Below, in pieces: positions 53,723-61,657 of a stretch of 64,000 bases of DNA. The stretch is from Thermoplasmatota archaeon (GTDB lineage Archaea > Thermoplasmatota > JAKEGO01). The stretch is taken from NCBI GenBank assembly GCA_028279595.1, contig JANQNK010000003.1, positions 240,568-304,567 of the forward strand, read 5' to 3'. Numbering within the stretch: position 1 is the stretch's first letter; every line of letters begins with the position of its first letter. The position numbers and the translations under genes were made by a program. Under the pieces are notes generated by a model. It searched no databases and had not been told where the DNA came from. It was given only the letters and a program-made list of their open reading frames with translations.

Positions 53723-54954
53723 GGATGGACACCAGACATCAGGTGCTGCTGGATTCCGCCTCCCGAGAGGGAGTGAAGCCAGGCCTCGACCGCATACGGA
53801 TTCTCACGGAAGGCATCGACGTACCTCCGGTCATCCACATCGCGGGGACCAACGGTAAGGGTTCCACTGCGATAATGGCCGAGGCGATCCTTCAGGAGCA
53901 CGGACTCACCGTCGGGACATATACCCAGCCCCACATCGTGTCACCGACCGAGAGGATACGGATCGACGGCCACGACATCACGGAGGAGGGCCTCGGGGCG
54001 GTTCTCGACGCCTTGACGCCGAGGATCGACGCAATGGCCGACAGGCCGACATATTTCGAACTCTTCACGGCAGCTGCGATGCTGGCCTTCTCGAAGGCCG
54101 GCGTCGACGTGGCCATACTCGAGACGGGGATGGGGGGTCGGCTCGATGCGACGAACCTCTTCCCCAAGAGGGTGGCATGCATCACGAGGGTGGCGCTGGA
54201 CCACACCGAGGTCCTCGGCCAGACCATCGGCGAGATAGCCGCCGAGAAGGCCGCTATAATAACCGCTGACGTCGATGTCGTGACGGGGGCGTCGGGAGAT
54301 TCCCTCGACATCATCGCCGGAGTGGCAAGGGCGGCCGGTGCTCGCATGCGGGTCCTCGGCCACGAGTTGATCGTCGATTTCCACGGCACCGAGTTCACGG
54401 TGATCACGGACAGGGCCAGGTACGAGGCCCTCCACACGTCCATGCCTGGCGCCCATCAGGCCGAGAACGCCGCCCTCGCCATCGCATGTTCCGAGGCATT
54501 CTACGGACCGCTGGATGGGATGAAGGTCCGCACCGCGCTCGGATCGGCATGGCTGCCAGGGCGCTTCCAGGGCATCGACCATCATCACAGGAAGATCATA
54601 TTCGATGTCGCGCACAACCCCGACGCCGCTGCCGCGGTCACCGACACCCTCAAGGCCGAAGGGAAGGAGCCCGAGGCGACGGTGTTCGCGGCGATGACCG
54701 AAAAGGACATCCCCGGGGTTCTGTCCGCACTTCCGAGGAACGATTATATCCTGACGACCGTCGGGACCCAGCGTTCTGCCGGCCGGCCGCAGCTGGAGGA
54801 AGCCGCAGGGAAGGTGGGGATCGGAGCGGAATGGGTGGCTGAACCCGAGGAGGCCCTCGAACGCGCGATCGAGAGGACGGAAGAGGGCGATACCATCCTC
54901 GTAACGGGCTCCGGATACCTCGTGGGGAGGATGCTAACCTCTCTCGACGAATAA
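53719..54954 (+). CDS. folC: Dihydrofolate / folylpolyglutamate synthase
   Basis: 411 residues. It ligates glutamate to dihydropteroate or to folates with ATP. The P-loop is GTNGKGST (43-50), followed by TQPHIVSPTERIRIDG, FELFTAAAMLAF, ILETGMGGRLDATN and IFDVAHNPDAA, in the order seen in the Mur-ligase-like FolC family. It is somewhat shorter than bacterial FolC. GTG at 53719 overlaps the upstream stop; the ATG at 53725 is the alternative. The pairing with glyA nearby supports a C1/folate setting. Confidence 0.92.
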   Translation: MRMDTRHQVLLDSASREGVKPGLDRIRILTEGIDVPPVIHIAGTNGKGSTAIMAEAILQEHGLTVGTYTQPHIVSPTERIRIDGHDITEEGLGAVLDALTPRIDAMADRPTYFELFTAAAMLAFSKAGVDVAILETGMGGRLDATNLFPKRVACITRVALDHTEVLGQTIGEIAAEKAAIITADVDVVTGASGDSLDIIAGVARAAGARMRVLGHELIVDFHGTEFTVITDRARYEALHTSMPGAHQAENAALAIACSEAFYGPLDGMKVRTALGSAWLPGRFQGIDHHHRKIIFDVAHNPDAAAAVTDTLKAEGKEPEATVFAAMTEKDIPGVLSALPRNDYILTTVGTQRSAGRPQLEEAAGKVGIGAEWVAEPEEALERAIERTEEGDTILVTGSGYLVGRMLTSLDE

Positions 54955-55017
54955 TGTGATCTCCGACACCTCTTAGGATAATAAAGATCCTTGGTAAACC
55001 CGGTCGTCCCGATTTCG

Positions 55018-55902
55018 CTAATCGATCCGGAACCCTTTTCGGATCCTGTGCCGTCTCGAGTTCGGGTCGTCATGCTTGTCGGCGGGCTCCAGCGGGTATC
55101 CCTCCTCCCCCTTGCCAGTTATCTCGGCCATCAAACCCTCCTCTTCGCACTCGACACCCAGCTTGGTGAAGACCCTGACCACGTTCCTGACGTCCCTCTC
55201 GAGGAACTCCATGGCGTTCGGGTGTTCCAGGACGACCGCCTGGCCCATGTCGATGATGACCGGCCTCTCATCCCTCACCAGGACGTTGTACTCGCTCATG
55301 TCGGCGTGGACGAGTTTGGCTTTCCTGTACAGGGTCCGGATCTGGTCGACAAGGTCGTGGTAGAATGCGTGCGGGTCCTCGGGTGGTGCGTCCTTCATCA
55401 TGGGGGCTATCTCATCGCCGTTGGTTATAAGCTCCATCACCAGGACGTTACGCCTCACATGGAAGACGTGAGGGACGTTGATCCTTGCGGCCTCGGAGCG
55501 CAGGAAGTTCTTGAACTCCTTCTGGCTCCACGTGTAGATGATGTTCCTGAGGTCCCTCTTGACCTTGTCGAACCTGGGGTCACCGTCGATGTACCTCGCC
55601 AGGGTCCGGAACTCGGCGTTGGATATCCTGTATATCTTGACGGCGGCCCAGCCGGTGTCCTCCACACCTGGATGGGTGTCCGAGGTCTTCGCCGTGAAGA
55701 CCACGGCCTCCTTGCCGGTGGAGATCGGGAATTCAACCGTCTCGAGGACCCCGTCGGAGAAGAGCTTGTTGACGACGGTCAGCGTCGAACGGTCGAAGAC
55801 CTCGGCCTCCACCCTCCTGGCCCCGCCGTCTCCGTCCCTGCTTCGGAGTATCCCGGTCTTGGTCTCGATGCGCTCGAGGTCCTGGTCCCGCACAGGGACC
55901 AC
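55018..55902 (-). CDS. rio1: RIO1-type serine/threonine protein kinase
   Basis: 294 residues. RIO kinases act in small-subunit ribosome maturation. The ATP-binding loop is STGKEAVVF near residue 62, the catalytic loop LVHADMSEYNVL near residue 198 and the metal loop IIDMGQAV near residue 216; all key residues are present. The first ~50 residues precede the kinase fold, and the basic C-terminus (RRHRIRKGFRID) could contact rRNA. The GTG at 55902 lies 3 nt after the eIF-1A stop, so both come from one transcript, a common archaeal pairing. A second in-frame GTG is at 55893. Confidence 0.92.
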   Translation of the reverse strand: MVPVRDQDLERIETKTGILRSRDGDGGARRVEAEVFDRSTLTVVNKLFSDGVLETVEFPISTGKEAVVFTAKTSDTHPGVEDTGWAAVKIYRISNAEFRTLARYIDGDPRFDKVKRDLRNIIYTWSQKEFKNFLRSEAARINVPHVFHVRRNVLVMELITNGDEIAPMMKDAPPEDPHAFYHDLVDQIRTLYRKAKLVHADMSEYNVLVRDERPVIIDMGQAVVLEHPNAMEFLERDVRNVVRVFTKLGVECEEEGLMAEITGKGEEGYPLEPADKHDDPNSRRHRIRKGFRID

Positions 55903-55905
55903 CCG

Positions 55906-56238
55906 TCAGAACTTCTGCAGATCGCGGGGAAGCTTCCCCGACCTCTGCAGGTACGAGGCCTGTGTGTGGGTGTACCTCCACAGGACGTCGGCCTTCTCGT
56001 CCTGGAAGTCCCAGGGCTTGACGATCAAAAGGTCTCCCTCCCGGATCCACATGCGCCTCTTCATCTTCCCTGGTATCCGGGCGAGCCTGGCCTTCCCATC
56101 CTCGCAGATGGCATTGACGTGCGATGCGCCCAGGAGCCTGTCAGCTATGGCATAGATCTCGCTCCTGTTCCGCTTCGGCACGCGGACCCGGACGAAGTCC
56201 TCCTCGCCGTCCTGGTCCCTGTTCCTCTTGTAGGCCAT
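55906..56238 (-). CDS. aif1A: Translation initiation factor aIF-1A
   Basis: 110 residues. An OB-fold protein that helps scan or position initiator tRNA in the small-subunit A site. A basic tail (MAYKRNRDQDGEEDF) is followed by RVRVPKRNRSEIYAIADRLLGASHVNAICEDG-type OB strands and RIPGKMKRRMWIREGDLLIVKPWDFQ, which is diagnostic. A TATA box is 26 nt upstream, so it is probably leaderless, and it heads the aIF-1A/RIO1 operon. Confidence 0.94.
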   Translation of the reverse strand: MAYKRNRDQDGEEDFVRVRVPKRNRSEIYAIADRLLGASHVNAICEDGKARLARIPGKMKRRMWIREGDLLIVKPWDFQDEKADVLWRYTHTQASYLQRSGKLPRDLQKF

Positions 56239-56262
56239 TGCCCCTGTAAGAAGGTGGGCTTC

Positions 56263-56268
56263 TTATAA
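56263..56268 (-). promoter_or_regulatory. TATA box for the aIF-1A/RIO1 operon
   Basis: On the minus strand TTATAA is centred 26-27 nt upstream of the ATG at 56238. Confidence 0.55.
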
Positions 56269-56297
56269 CAGTTTGGGTAGAGGTGACTGGCCAGGTG

Positions 56298-57296
56298 TCA
56301 GATGTCCCACATTATGGAATGTATCCCGACCGCCTGGTCGACGATCCTCCGTCCGACCCCGTTGTCGTAGCCCTCGTTGAGCCTCATCGGGACCGACCTC
56401 TCCTCGTCGATGGCTATGATGTTCCCTACGACCTCCGAGAGAGCGCCCAGATCGTACCCTCCTTCAAGGAAGTACGCGATGCCACGGGAGCCTCCGCGGG
56501 CGAAGTCGTGCAGCCGCTGTACCAGGGCCATGTAGCCCTCTGACGTCAATCCCATGTTGGCCAGCTGGTCGGCGTAATGAGCATCCACGCCGATGCTCAC
56601 GAGAACGAAGGATGGATCGTACTTCTCCAGGATCGGCAATATCAGCCGGTCCATCCCGTACATGAACGTCTTGTCACCCGTCCCTGCGGGGAGGGGAACG
56701 TTTATCGTATAACCCTCGCCGACACCGGTACCGACCTCCTTGATGTGGCCGGTGCCAGGAAAGATACCGTACTGATGGGTCGAGATGTAGAGCACGTCCT
56801 CCCTCGAGCGGAAGATGTCAGCAGTGCCATTCCCGTGGTGGACGTCGAGGTCGATGATCGCTACCCTCTTGGAACTCTCCAGGGCCCTCTCGGCCGCCAC
56901 CGCCACGTTGTTCAGGTAGCAGAACCCGCCTCCGAACATCGTCCCTGCGTGATGGCCCGGGGGCCGGACCAGGGCGAAGGCCGCTGAGTTCTCCGTCGCG
57001 ACGTCGACCGCCAACGAGCCCGCCCCCGCGGCAAGCCGTGCGATGGCGAGCGTGTCACCCGTCATGTACGTGTCGGGGTCGTAGTATCCCTCGCCCGTGT
57101 TCTCCAGGTCCCTCAGGTGGTCCTTGTGGTGGACCTTGAGCAGGAGGTCCTCGTCCACGGGCTTCGGTTCGTGCATCGGAGGGTCCAGTTCGGACCGCGC
57201 CAGCGAGCCCAGGACCACGCTGAGGCGCTCCGCCCTCTCCGGGTGTCCAGCGTACTGCCGGTGGTCCATGAAGCGGGGGTGGAATACTATGTCCAT
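56298..57296 (-). CDS. Histone deacetylase-family hydrolase
   Basis: About 332 residues from the ATG at 57296 (MDIVFHPRF), which I prefer over the track start because the TATA box lies only 26-29 nt upstream. It shows all arginase/deacetylase-fold signatures: HPERAERL, RPPGHHAG (the active-site His pair), the zinc ligands in DLDVHHGNGT and SIGVDAH, and the catalytic EGGYD tyrosine. This class includes acetoin-utilisation, acetylpolyamine and histone deacetylases. In archaea it may deacetylate chromatin proteins, polyamines or other amides; the sequence does not decide. It stands alone, 59 nt downstream of the aIF-1A promoter. Confidence 0.88.
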   Translation of the reverse strand: MDIVFHPRFMDHRQYAGHPERAERLSVVLGSLARSELDPPMHEPKPVDEDLLLKVHHKDHLRDLENTGEGYYDPDTYMTGDTLAIARLAAGAGSLAVDVATENSAAFALVRPPGHHAGTMFGGGFCYLNNVAVAAERALESSKRVAIIDLDVHHGNGTADIFRSREDVLYISTHQYGIFPGTGHIKEVGTGVGEGYTINVPLPAGTGDKTFMYGMDRLILPILEKYDPSFVLVSIGVDAHYADQLANMGLTSEGYMALVQRLHDFARGGSRGIAYFLEGGYDLGALSEVVGNIIAIDEERSVPMRLNEGYDNGVGRRIVDQAVGIHSIMWDI

Positions 57297-57320
57297 TGGA
57301 AGACCCAAAGCATTTCTGAA

Positions 57321-57330
57321 GATAAATAGT
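57321..57330 (-). promoter_or_regulatory. TATA box for the deacetylase-family gene
   Basis: Minus-strand ACTATTTATC is centred about 29 nt above the ATG at 57296, and it lies inside the extra N-terminal codons of the longer ORF, which argues against that longer form. Confidence 0.55.
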
Positions 57331-57392
57331 TTGTCTGGCGTGCGTCGTAGTGGAAGAACGATGCACATCCAGTCACAAATACCTCGGTAGGA

Positions 57393-58046
57393 TCATTTCT
57401 TCTTCTTCTTGCCAGCAGGAACGTTCCAGGTCGCTCCGTCATCGGTGACGACCTCGTGCTTGATCGAGTCCGGGCCGTGGTAACCGTCCTCGGCGTCGAA
57501 CCTCATCTGCTCCTCCTTCTGCCACTCCAGCCCGTGGGAGCGCTCCACCCAGTGGTCCTTGGACCTCTTCTTCCGAATCGGCTCCTCCGGCCTAGGCGTC
57601 GGGTCGGTGCGTCTCACATCCCGGGGCCTTTCCCTGGTCCTCGAACCGTCGTCGGGGGTCATGAACCATCCCGTGTCCCTCTGGGAAGGCTCCTCGGGCG
57701 GCTCGGGCCGGGCCGGCTCCTCCGCCCTATCGACCGGGGGCGGGAACCTGTTGTCGATGCCGTTGTCGAGGACGACCTCGACCCTTGCCCCGGAAGCGTC
57801 CCGCACGGTCTGAAGATGAGCATGGGGGATCTCCTTCTTCTCCTCCTTCTTCGGTGCCGCCACGTCGATGGGCAGGACCTCCAGGTCGTCCAGCCAGTCG
57901 GTGACACCCCCCTTCTTCTCGGGCTCCCGTTTCGGCTCCGGCTTGGGCGGGTCGAGTGGCTTGGCCACTCCCGTCGGTGCTCCGCACCCAGGACACTCCC
58001 TGTCGTATCTGGTGTACCTTGCCCCGCATTCGTCGCAGAACGTCAT
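57393..58046 (-). CDS. Zinc-ribbon protein with a disordered, proline/charge-rich body
   Basis: About 217 residues. I start at the ATG at 58046 because AGGAGG lies 3 nt upstream, and the protein then opens directly into a zinc ribbon, MTFCDECGARYTRYDRECPGCGAP. Residues ~30-190 are low-complexity Pro/Glu/Arg/Lys sequence, likely disordered, with a VTDWLDDLEVLPIDV motif. The end is GKKKKK. No membrane segment is present. The ribbon is almost the same as that of the 58641-60080 protein, and the two lie in one minus-strand row. The function is unknown; a protein-protein or nucleic-acid adaptor is plausible. Confidence 0.6.
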   Translation of the reverse strand: MTFCDECGARYTRYDRECPGCGAPTGVAKPLDPPKPEPKREPEKKGGVTDWLDDLEVLPIDVAAPKKEEKKEIPHAHLQTVRDASGARVEVVLDNGIDNRFPPPVDRAEEPARPEPPEEPSQRDTGWFMTPDDGSRTRERPRDVRRTDPTPRPEEPIRKKRSKDHWVERSHGLEWQKEEQMRFDAEDGYHGPDSIKHEVVTDDGATWNVPAGKKKKK

Positions 58047-58113
58047 GGTCCTCCTAGACGGTAACGCCACGGAGGTATTTTAAGAATTCTGTGACTCGAC
58101 CAAGATCCGATCG

Positions 58114-58647
58114 TCATCCCAACGAGAGGATATGCTTGATCGAGAGTGGGACCACGAGGGCCGCGCAGACCAGCGGTATGATGTTCATACCTATGGTATA
58201 ACTGATCTTCACGGAACCGCCGAAGAACGGGTCGGTCTCATCCACTCCGTATTCCTCGTTGTAGTCCGCAACATGGACGTAGTACATCCCGTGCAGTATG
58301 ATGATGAAGATGGCCAAGGCCGCTGCACCTCCGCCCATGTAGCCCACCGATCGGCCGAATCCAGCATTGTTCAAAGCGTTACCGATCACTGCCAGGGCGG
58401 CGAGGATCGTCATGACGATGTAGGCGTATCCGATCCACATGACGTCGTTCCCGAGGTTGCTCAGGACATCGTCGTTGGATTCCGAACCCTTCAGAACGGA
58501 CAGTTCCGACATGTGTGCGGTACCCCCGCTGCCATAGAAGTCATAGGAAGCTGTCATCCATGGTAGCATCGGGATCATTGATAGACCGATGACACTGAAC
58601 AGCAGCATGAAGAAGGCGGCCCTGGACTCACCGTAGTACCCTACCAT
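58114..58647 (-). CDS. Four-helix membrane protein
   Basis: 177 residues with four transmembrane helices and a roughly 45-residue extracellular loop after the first. Its start (VIGLSMIPMLPWMTASYDF) resembles the membrane domain of the upstream gene (VIGLLSSFLLPWITVWEED), and the helix spacing is similar, so it looks like a paralogous copy of that domain without the zinc ribbon. The ATG overlaps the upstream stop by 7 nt, so the two are translationally coupled. No known family is recognised. Confidence 0.7.
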   Translation of the reverse strand: MVGYYGESRAAFFMLLFSVIGLSMIPMLPWMTASYDFYGSGGTAHMSELSVLKGSESNDDVLSNLGNDVMWIGYAYIVMTILAALAVIGNALNNAGFGRSVGYMGGGAAALAIFIIILHGMYYVHVADYNEEYGVDETDPFFGGSVKISYTIGMNIIPLVCAALVVPLSIKHILSLG

Positions 58648-60080
58648 CGGTCACCCTCCTGCCCTCTGTCATATTCCATCCTTCCATCGTATCGATCGTC
58701 ATATCGGCCCCGGCGATCGGGATGCCGATCGTGTCGGGGTTCGGGCACCCGCTCTCGCGCCTTCGGCCTCTCCCTGACGCGTTCGATCCTTCCAGAGGAC
58801 GAGTGGATGAGCACCATGCCGAGGACGATCATCACGGATCCCATGAGAGCTATCACGGAGCCCGCCTGGGAGTAGTTGCCGTACCCATGGTCAGGGGGAT
58901 CCTCCGCCCCCGCCTTCGTCAGCTCGATGGCAAGGCCGTCCCCGATGAAGGTGGTCCCAGAATAGATAACCACACCGGCTGCCACAATGACCATCGCCCC
59001 CATGATGACCCCGAACAGTGGAGAGAGCTCCGGTTTGCTGCCTTCTAGGTAGGCCCCGTAACCGACCATGGCAGCACCGATCCCTGTTGCAGCGATGAGG
59101 CCCGTTATCCCCATCCATATCCTCCGCTCCATCACCTTTGCATCAGTGCCGTTGATGTCGTCCGCTTCGATGTCATCATCACTCTGGGATGAGACCTCGA
59201 GCTTGTAATCCCATGAGGCTTCGCTCGTCCCACCATCATCATCTTCCTCCCAAACAGTTATCCACGGAAGGAGGAAGGAGCTAAGAAGCCCGATCACAGC
59301 CAGGACAAGGACCAACGTACCGATCTTCGGCACATGTCCGAAGGAGAATCCCCCGCCCCCACCCCGGGGCGTTCGAGGAGGTCCCCCTCCATCGTCGACC
59401 GGTGGTGGACCACGACGCTCCTCGTATCGTTCAGGACCGTATGGTGGTCTTTCGTCATGATATCTGTCACTGTATCGGTCGAAAGGATCGCGTCCCCTAG
59501 GCGGACCGCCCCACTCGACATCCTCCTCCTTCACGGGGGAGCGACGCGGTGGTCCTCGGCCCTCATATTGATCCTCCGGTTCGAACTCCATGTCGGGTTC
59601 GCTCTCGAACTCGACGGCCGGTCGGCGGCGCGGTCTCCCGGGCTCGCTCCATTCGGGACCGTCATCGTCATATCCGAACTCGGGTGGCATCGGACCATCG
59701 GATGGTCCATCGTCGAACGAGACCTCCTGCGGCCTCTGGGTCTCGGGGAACTCCTCGAAATCGTCCCTGAACTCCGGAGGGATGTCGGACGGCGCTTCGG
59801 TGGCGGGCTCAGGGGTCTTCGGAGCTTCGAAAGGATCCGGGTCTCGTGACGGTTCTCTCTTCACGGGTGGTTCCGGACGGACAGGTTCCGGCCGAGGCAT
59901 CCGTTCAGCATAGTTCACCCGCTCGTCGAGCCAGTCGTCCCCCGTCATCTCGTGTTCCGGACCCGTTGGCGACTCCCGTTCCCGTCTCTTCGGCATTGCT
60001 GCAGCGATGGGGTTGCCGCATCCTGGACATGTCTCGTCGAATTTGCTGTGCTTTGCCCCACATCGATTGCAGTACGGCAT
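58641..60080 (-). CDS. Zinc-ribbon, disordered linker and four-helix membrane protein
   Basis: About 479 residues from the ATG at 60080 (GAGGGA upstream; the track start is 10 residues longer). An N-terminal zinc ribbon (MPYCNRCGAKHSKFDETCPGCGNP) is followed by a long acidic, Pro/Asp/Arg-rich disordered segment to about residue 250. Four membrane helices come next, beginning GTLVLVLAVIGLLSSFLLPW and ending SVIALMGSVMIVLGMVLI. The tail is strongly charged (RPKARERVPEPRHDRHPDRR). The ribbon lies on the cytoplasmic side if the helices pack as drawn. The adjacent 58114 gene appears to be a paralogue of its membrane part. The function is unknown. Confidence 0.7.
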   Translation of the reverse strand: MPYCNRCGAKHSKFDETCPGCGNPIAAAMPKRRERESPTGPEHEMTGDDWLDERVNYAERMPRPEPVRPEPPVKREPSRDPDPFEAPKTPEPATEAPSDIPPEFRDDFEEFPETQRPQEVSFDDGPSDGPMPPEFGYDDDGPEWSEPGRPRRRPAVEFESEPDMEFEPEDQYEGRGPPRRSPVKEEDVEWGGPPRGRDPFDRYSDRYHDERPPYGPERYEERRGPPPVDDGGGPPRTPRGGGGGFSFGHVPKIGTLVLVLAVIGLLSSFLLPWITVWEEDDDGGTSEASWDYKLEVSSQSDDDIEADDINGTDAKVMERRIWMGITGLIAATGIGAAMVGYGAYLEGSKPELSPLFGVIMGAMVIVAAGVVIYSGTTFIGDGLAIELTKAGAEDPPDHGYGNYSQAGSVIALMGSVMIVLGMVLIHSSSGRIERVRERPKARERVPEPRHDRHPDRRGRYDDRYDGRMEYDRGQEGDRW

Positions 60081-60092
60081 GGTCCCTCGCTG

Positions 60093-60102
60093 CCGATATC
60101 GG
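60093..60102. promoter_or_regulatory. Perfect palindrome between divergent genes
   Basis: CCGATATCGG is self-complementary. It lies 13 nt above the zinc-ribbon/4-TM gene start and about 158 nt above the PhoU-TrkA_C gene, so it could be an operator for the minus-strand gene. It may also be chance. Confidence 0.25.
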
Positions 60103-60197
60103 ACGCTCACTATTTCAACGTTCTGGAATCATCTCCAGTTCGAAATCGATATTCTCTTAAACCCCCTCTCCGATTGATGCGCGAGGCCTGAGAGGCA

Positions 60198-60263
60198 ATG
60201 GACGACTCAGATGGTGACCAACGGGGCGCTGCAAGATTCTTCGACCGGAGGCTTACGGAATGA
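60198..60263 (+). CDS. Possible 21-codon upstream ORF of the PhoU-TrkA_C gene
   Basis: ATG GAC GAC ... GAA TGA encodes MDDSDGDQRGAARFFDRRLTE, too short for the ORF track. GAGAGG lies 2 nt in front of its ATG. Its stop overlaps the ATG of the next gene (ATGA), the usual arrangement for translational coupling. It may be a leader peptide or a chance ORF. Confidence 0.3.
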   Translation: MDDSDGDQRGAARFFDRRLTE

Positions 60264-60859
60264 GGGTCAGTGAGAGGAAGGACGGTCCGCGGAACATCAA
60301 GGAGATGCTCACCGAGATGAAGGACATCTCCGAATCCATCGTGGACCTCGGTTATTCGGCGGTCATATTCAACAGCGAGGACATGGCGAAGGAGGTGAAG
60401 GTCCTCGAGGACACGATGGACGAGCTCCTCAACGAGATGCGCGTCACCGCGATCCTCGCGGCCCGGACCCAGGAGGACGCGGAACAGATGGCCGCCACGC
60501 TCCAGGTCGCGGCCGCCGCCGAGAAGATATCCGACGCCGCCGGCGACATCGTCCGGCTCCTCGAGATAGACATCGAGAAGCGTCCGTTCCTTTCGAGCAT
60601 CCTCGCCGGGGCGGACGAGAAGATCAGGTCCGTGGCCATCTCGCAGGGTTCCGATCTGTCGGGAAGGGTGGTCGGCGACCTCGAGGTCGAGTCGGAGACC
60701 GGCGTCAGGATCATCGCCATCAAGCGCAGGAAACGTTGGATATACGAGGTCGACGGCGACACCAGGATGAAGGCCGGCGACTACCTCGTGGTCCGCGGCG
60801 TCGAGGACGGTTTCGACCGCCTGAGGGACGTCGCCCAGGGGGTGAGCCCTTGGAGCTGA
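60260..60859 (+). CDS. PhoU and TrkA_C domain protein (COG3273-like), copy 1
   Basis: 199 residues. An N-terminal helical PhoU-like domain (IKEMLTEMKDISESIVDLGYSAVIF to about residue 100) is joined to a C-terminal TrkA_C/RCK_C domain (ISQGSDLSGRVVGDLEVESETGVRIIAIKR...GDYLVVRG). RCK_C domains bind small ligands and gate ion channels or transporters. GGAGG is 9 nt upstream of the ATG. It forms an operon with copy 2, which starts within its last codons. The membrane partner is not in the window. A cytoplasmic regulatory role in K+ or other ion transport is inferred. Confidence 0.8.
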   Translation: MRVSERKDGPRNIKEMLTEMKDISESIVDLGYSAVIFNSEDMAKEVKVLEDTMDELLNEMRVTAILAARTQEDAEQMAATLQVAAAAEKISDAAGDIVRLLEIDIEKRPFLSSILAGADEKIRSVAISQGSDLSGRVVGDLEVESETGVRIIAIKRRKRWIYEVDGDTRMKAGDYLVVRGVEDGFDRLRDVAQGVSPWS

Positions 60860-61431
60860 AGGGTTCCGTCGAGGACCAGGTCGTAGCACTGAAGAACACG
60901 ACCGAACTGATGATCGATCTTGCCTATTCCGCCCTGCTCTACGAGAGCCGCGAGCTCGCCGAGGAGGTCGTCGAGCTCGAGGAGGACGTCGACGTCGCAC
61001 ACATGGCGATAATCGAGGAGGCACTCCATTCCGTCGAGCGCGGAGGCTCCCCCGAGGCGGTCATGGCCGTGGCCAGGCTCGCCGTCAGCATGGAGATGAT
61101 CGCGGACGCCGCAAGGGACCTGGCGGAGGTGGTCCTCGATGACGTGGAGCTCCATCCTGTCGTCAGGATGAGCATAACCGACTCGGACACCGGGATATCC
61201 CGAGTTAGGGTGTCTGAAAGCTCAGTGCTCGCAGGGCGGACACTCGGCGACCTGCATCTTTCGACCGAGACGGGAATGTGGGTGTTCGCCGTCAAGAGAG
61301 GCAGGTCCTGGACCTACGGGCCGGACGAGTTCCAGGGCATCGAACCCGGAGACATCCTTATCGCCAGGGGCCCCCAGGACTCCTGTGACGATCTGCGCTC
61401 CATCGCCGCCGGGGAAATGGACCTGGAATAG
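60850..61431 (+). CDS. PhoU and TrkA_C domain protein (COG3273-like), copy 2
   Basis: 193 residues from the TTG at 60850, which has GGGGTGA 4 nt upstream; the longer ORF-track start lies in the out-of-frame overlap with copy 1 and gives an arginine-rich nonsense N-terminus. It has the same PhoU-like helices (NTTELMIDLAYSALLYESREL) and TrkA_C module (VSESSVLAGRTLGDLHL, GDILIARGPQ) as copy 1. It overlaps copy 1 by 10 nt, so the two are coupled and may form a heteromer. Confidence 0.8.
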   Translation: MELKGSVEDQVVALKNTTELMIDLAYSALLYESRELAEEVVELEEDVDVAHMAIIEEALHSVERGGSPEAVMAVARLAVSMEMIADAARDLAEVVLDDVELHPVVRMSITDSDTGISRVRVSESSVLAGRTLGDLHLSTETGMWVFAVKRGRSWTYGPDEFQGIEPGDILIARGPQDSCDDLRSIAAGEMDLE

Positions 61432-61657
61432 ACCTCCCGGAGCAAGTGAGATCGCTCACGGATTCTTGAAATTGGCCAATATACAGCCCACCTCGAGGGA
61501 TGTCGGTCATCCGAGCGTCATCCAGGTACCGCTCTTGAATCTAGATGGAACCAAGACGGGTTTTCAGGAATAGACGCTCGCCCCCGTTTTAATCGGGGGA
61601 CCGACACGTCTCACCCACTGCGATATGGGATCGTTGAGAATGGAAGGTACTCGACGC
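61432..61657. other. Convergent intergenic region with a hairpin
   Basis: This 226-nt gap separates the PhoU-TrkA_C operon and the L10e gene, whose 3' ends face each other. CCCCCG (61581-61586) and CGGGGG (61594-61599) form a 6-bp stem with loop TTTTAAT; TCG (61578-61580) and CGA (61602-61604) can extend it past a 2-nt bulge. It reads the same way on both strands and could be a shared termination or RNA-end element. I see no ORF or tRNA here. Confidence 0.35.

Noticed and set aside
54991-56268. 425-residue plus-strand ORF opposite RIO1 and aIF-1A
   Set aside because: The minus strand holds two universally conserved genes with intact catalytic and fold motifs.
60736-60849. Extended N-terminus of the second PhoU-TrkA_C protein
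   Set aside because: The added residues are an out-of-frame reading of copy 1 (MDIRGRRRHQDEGRRL). The TTG at 60850 has GGGGTGA at proper spacing.
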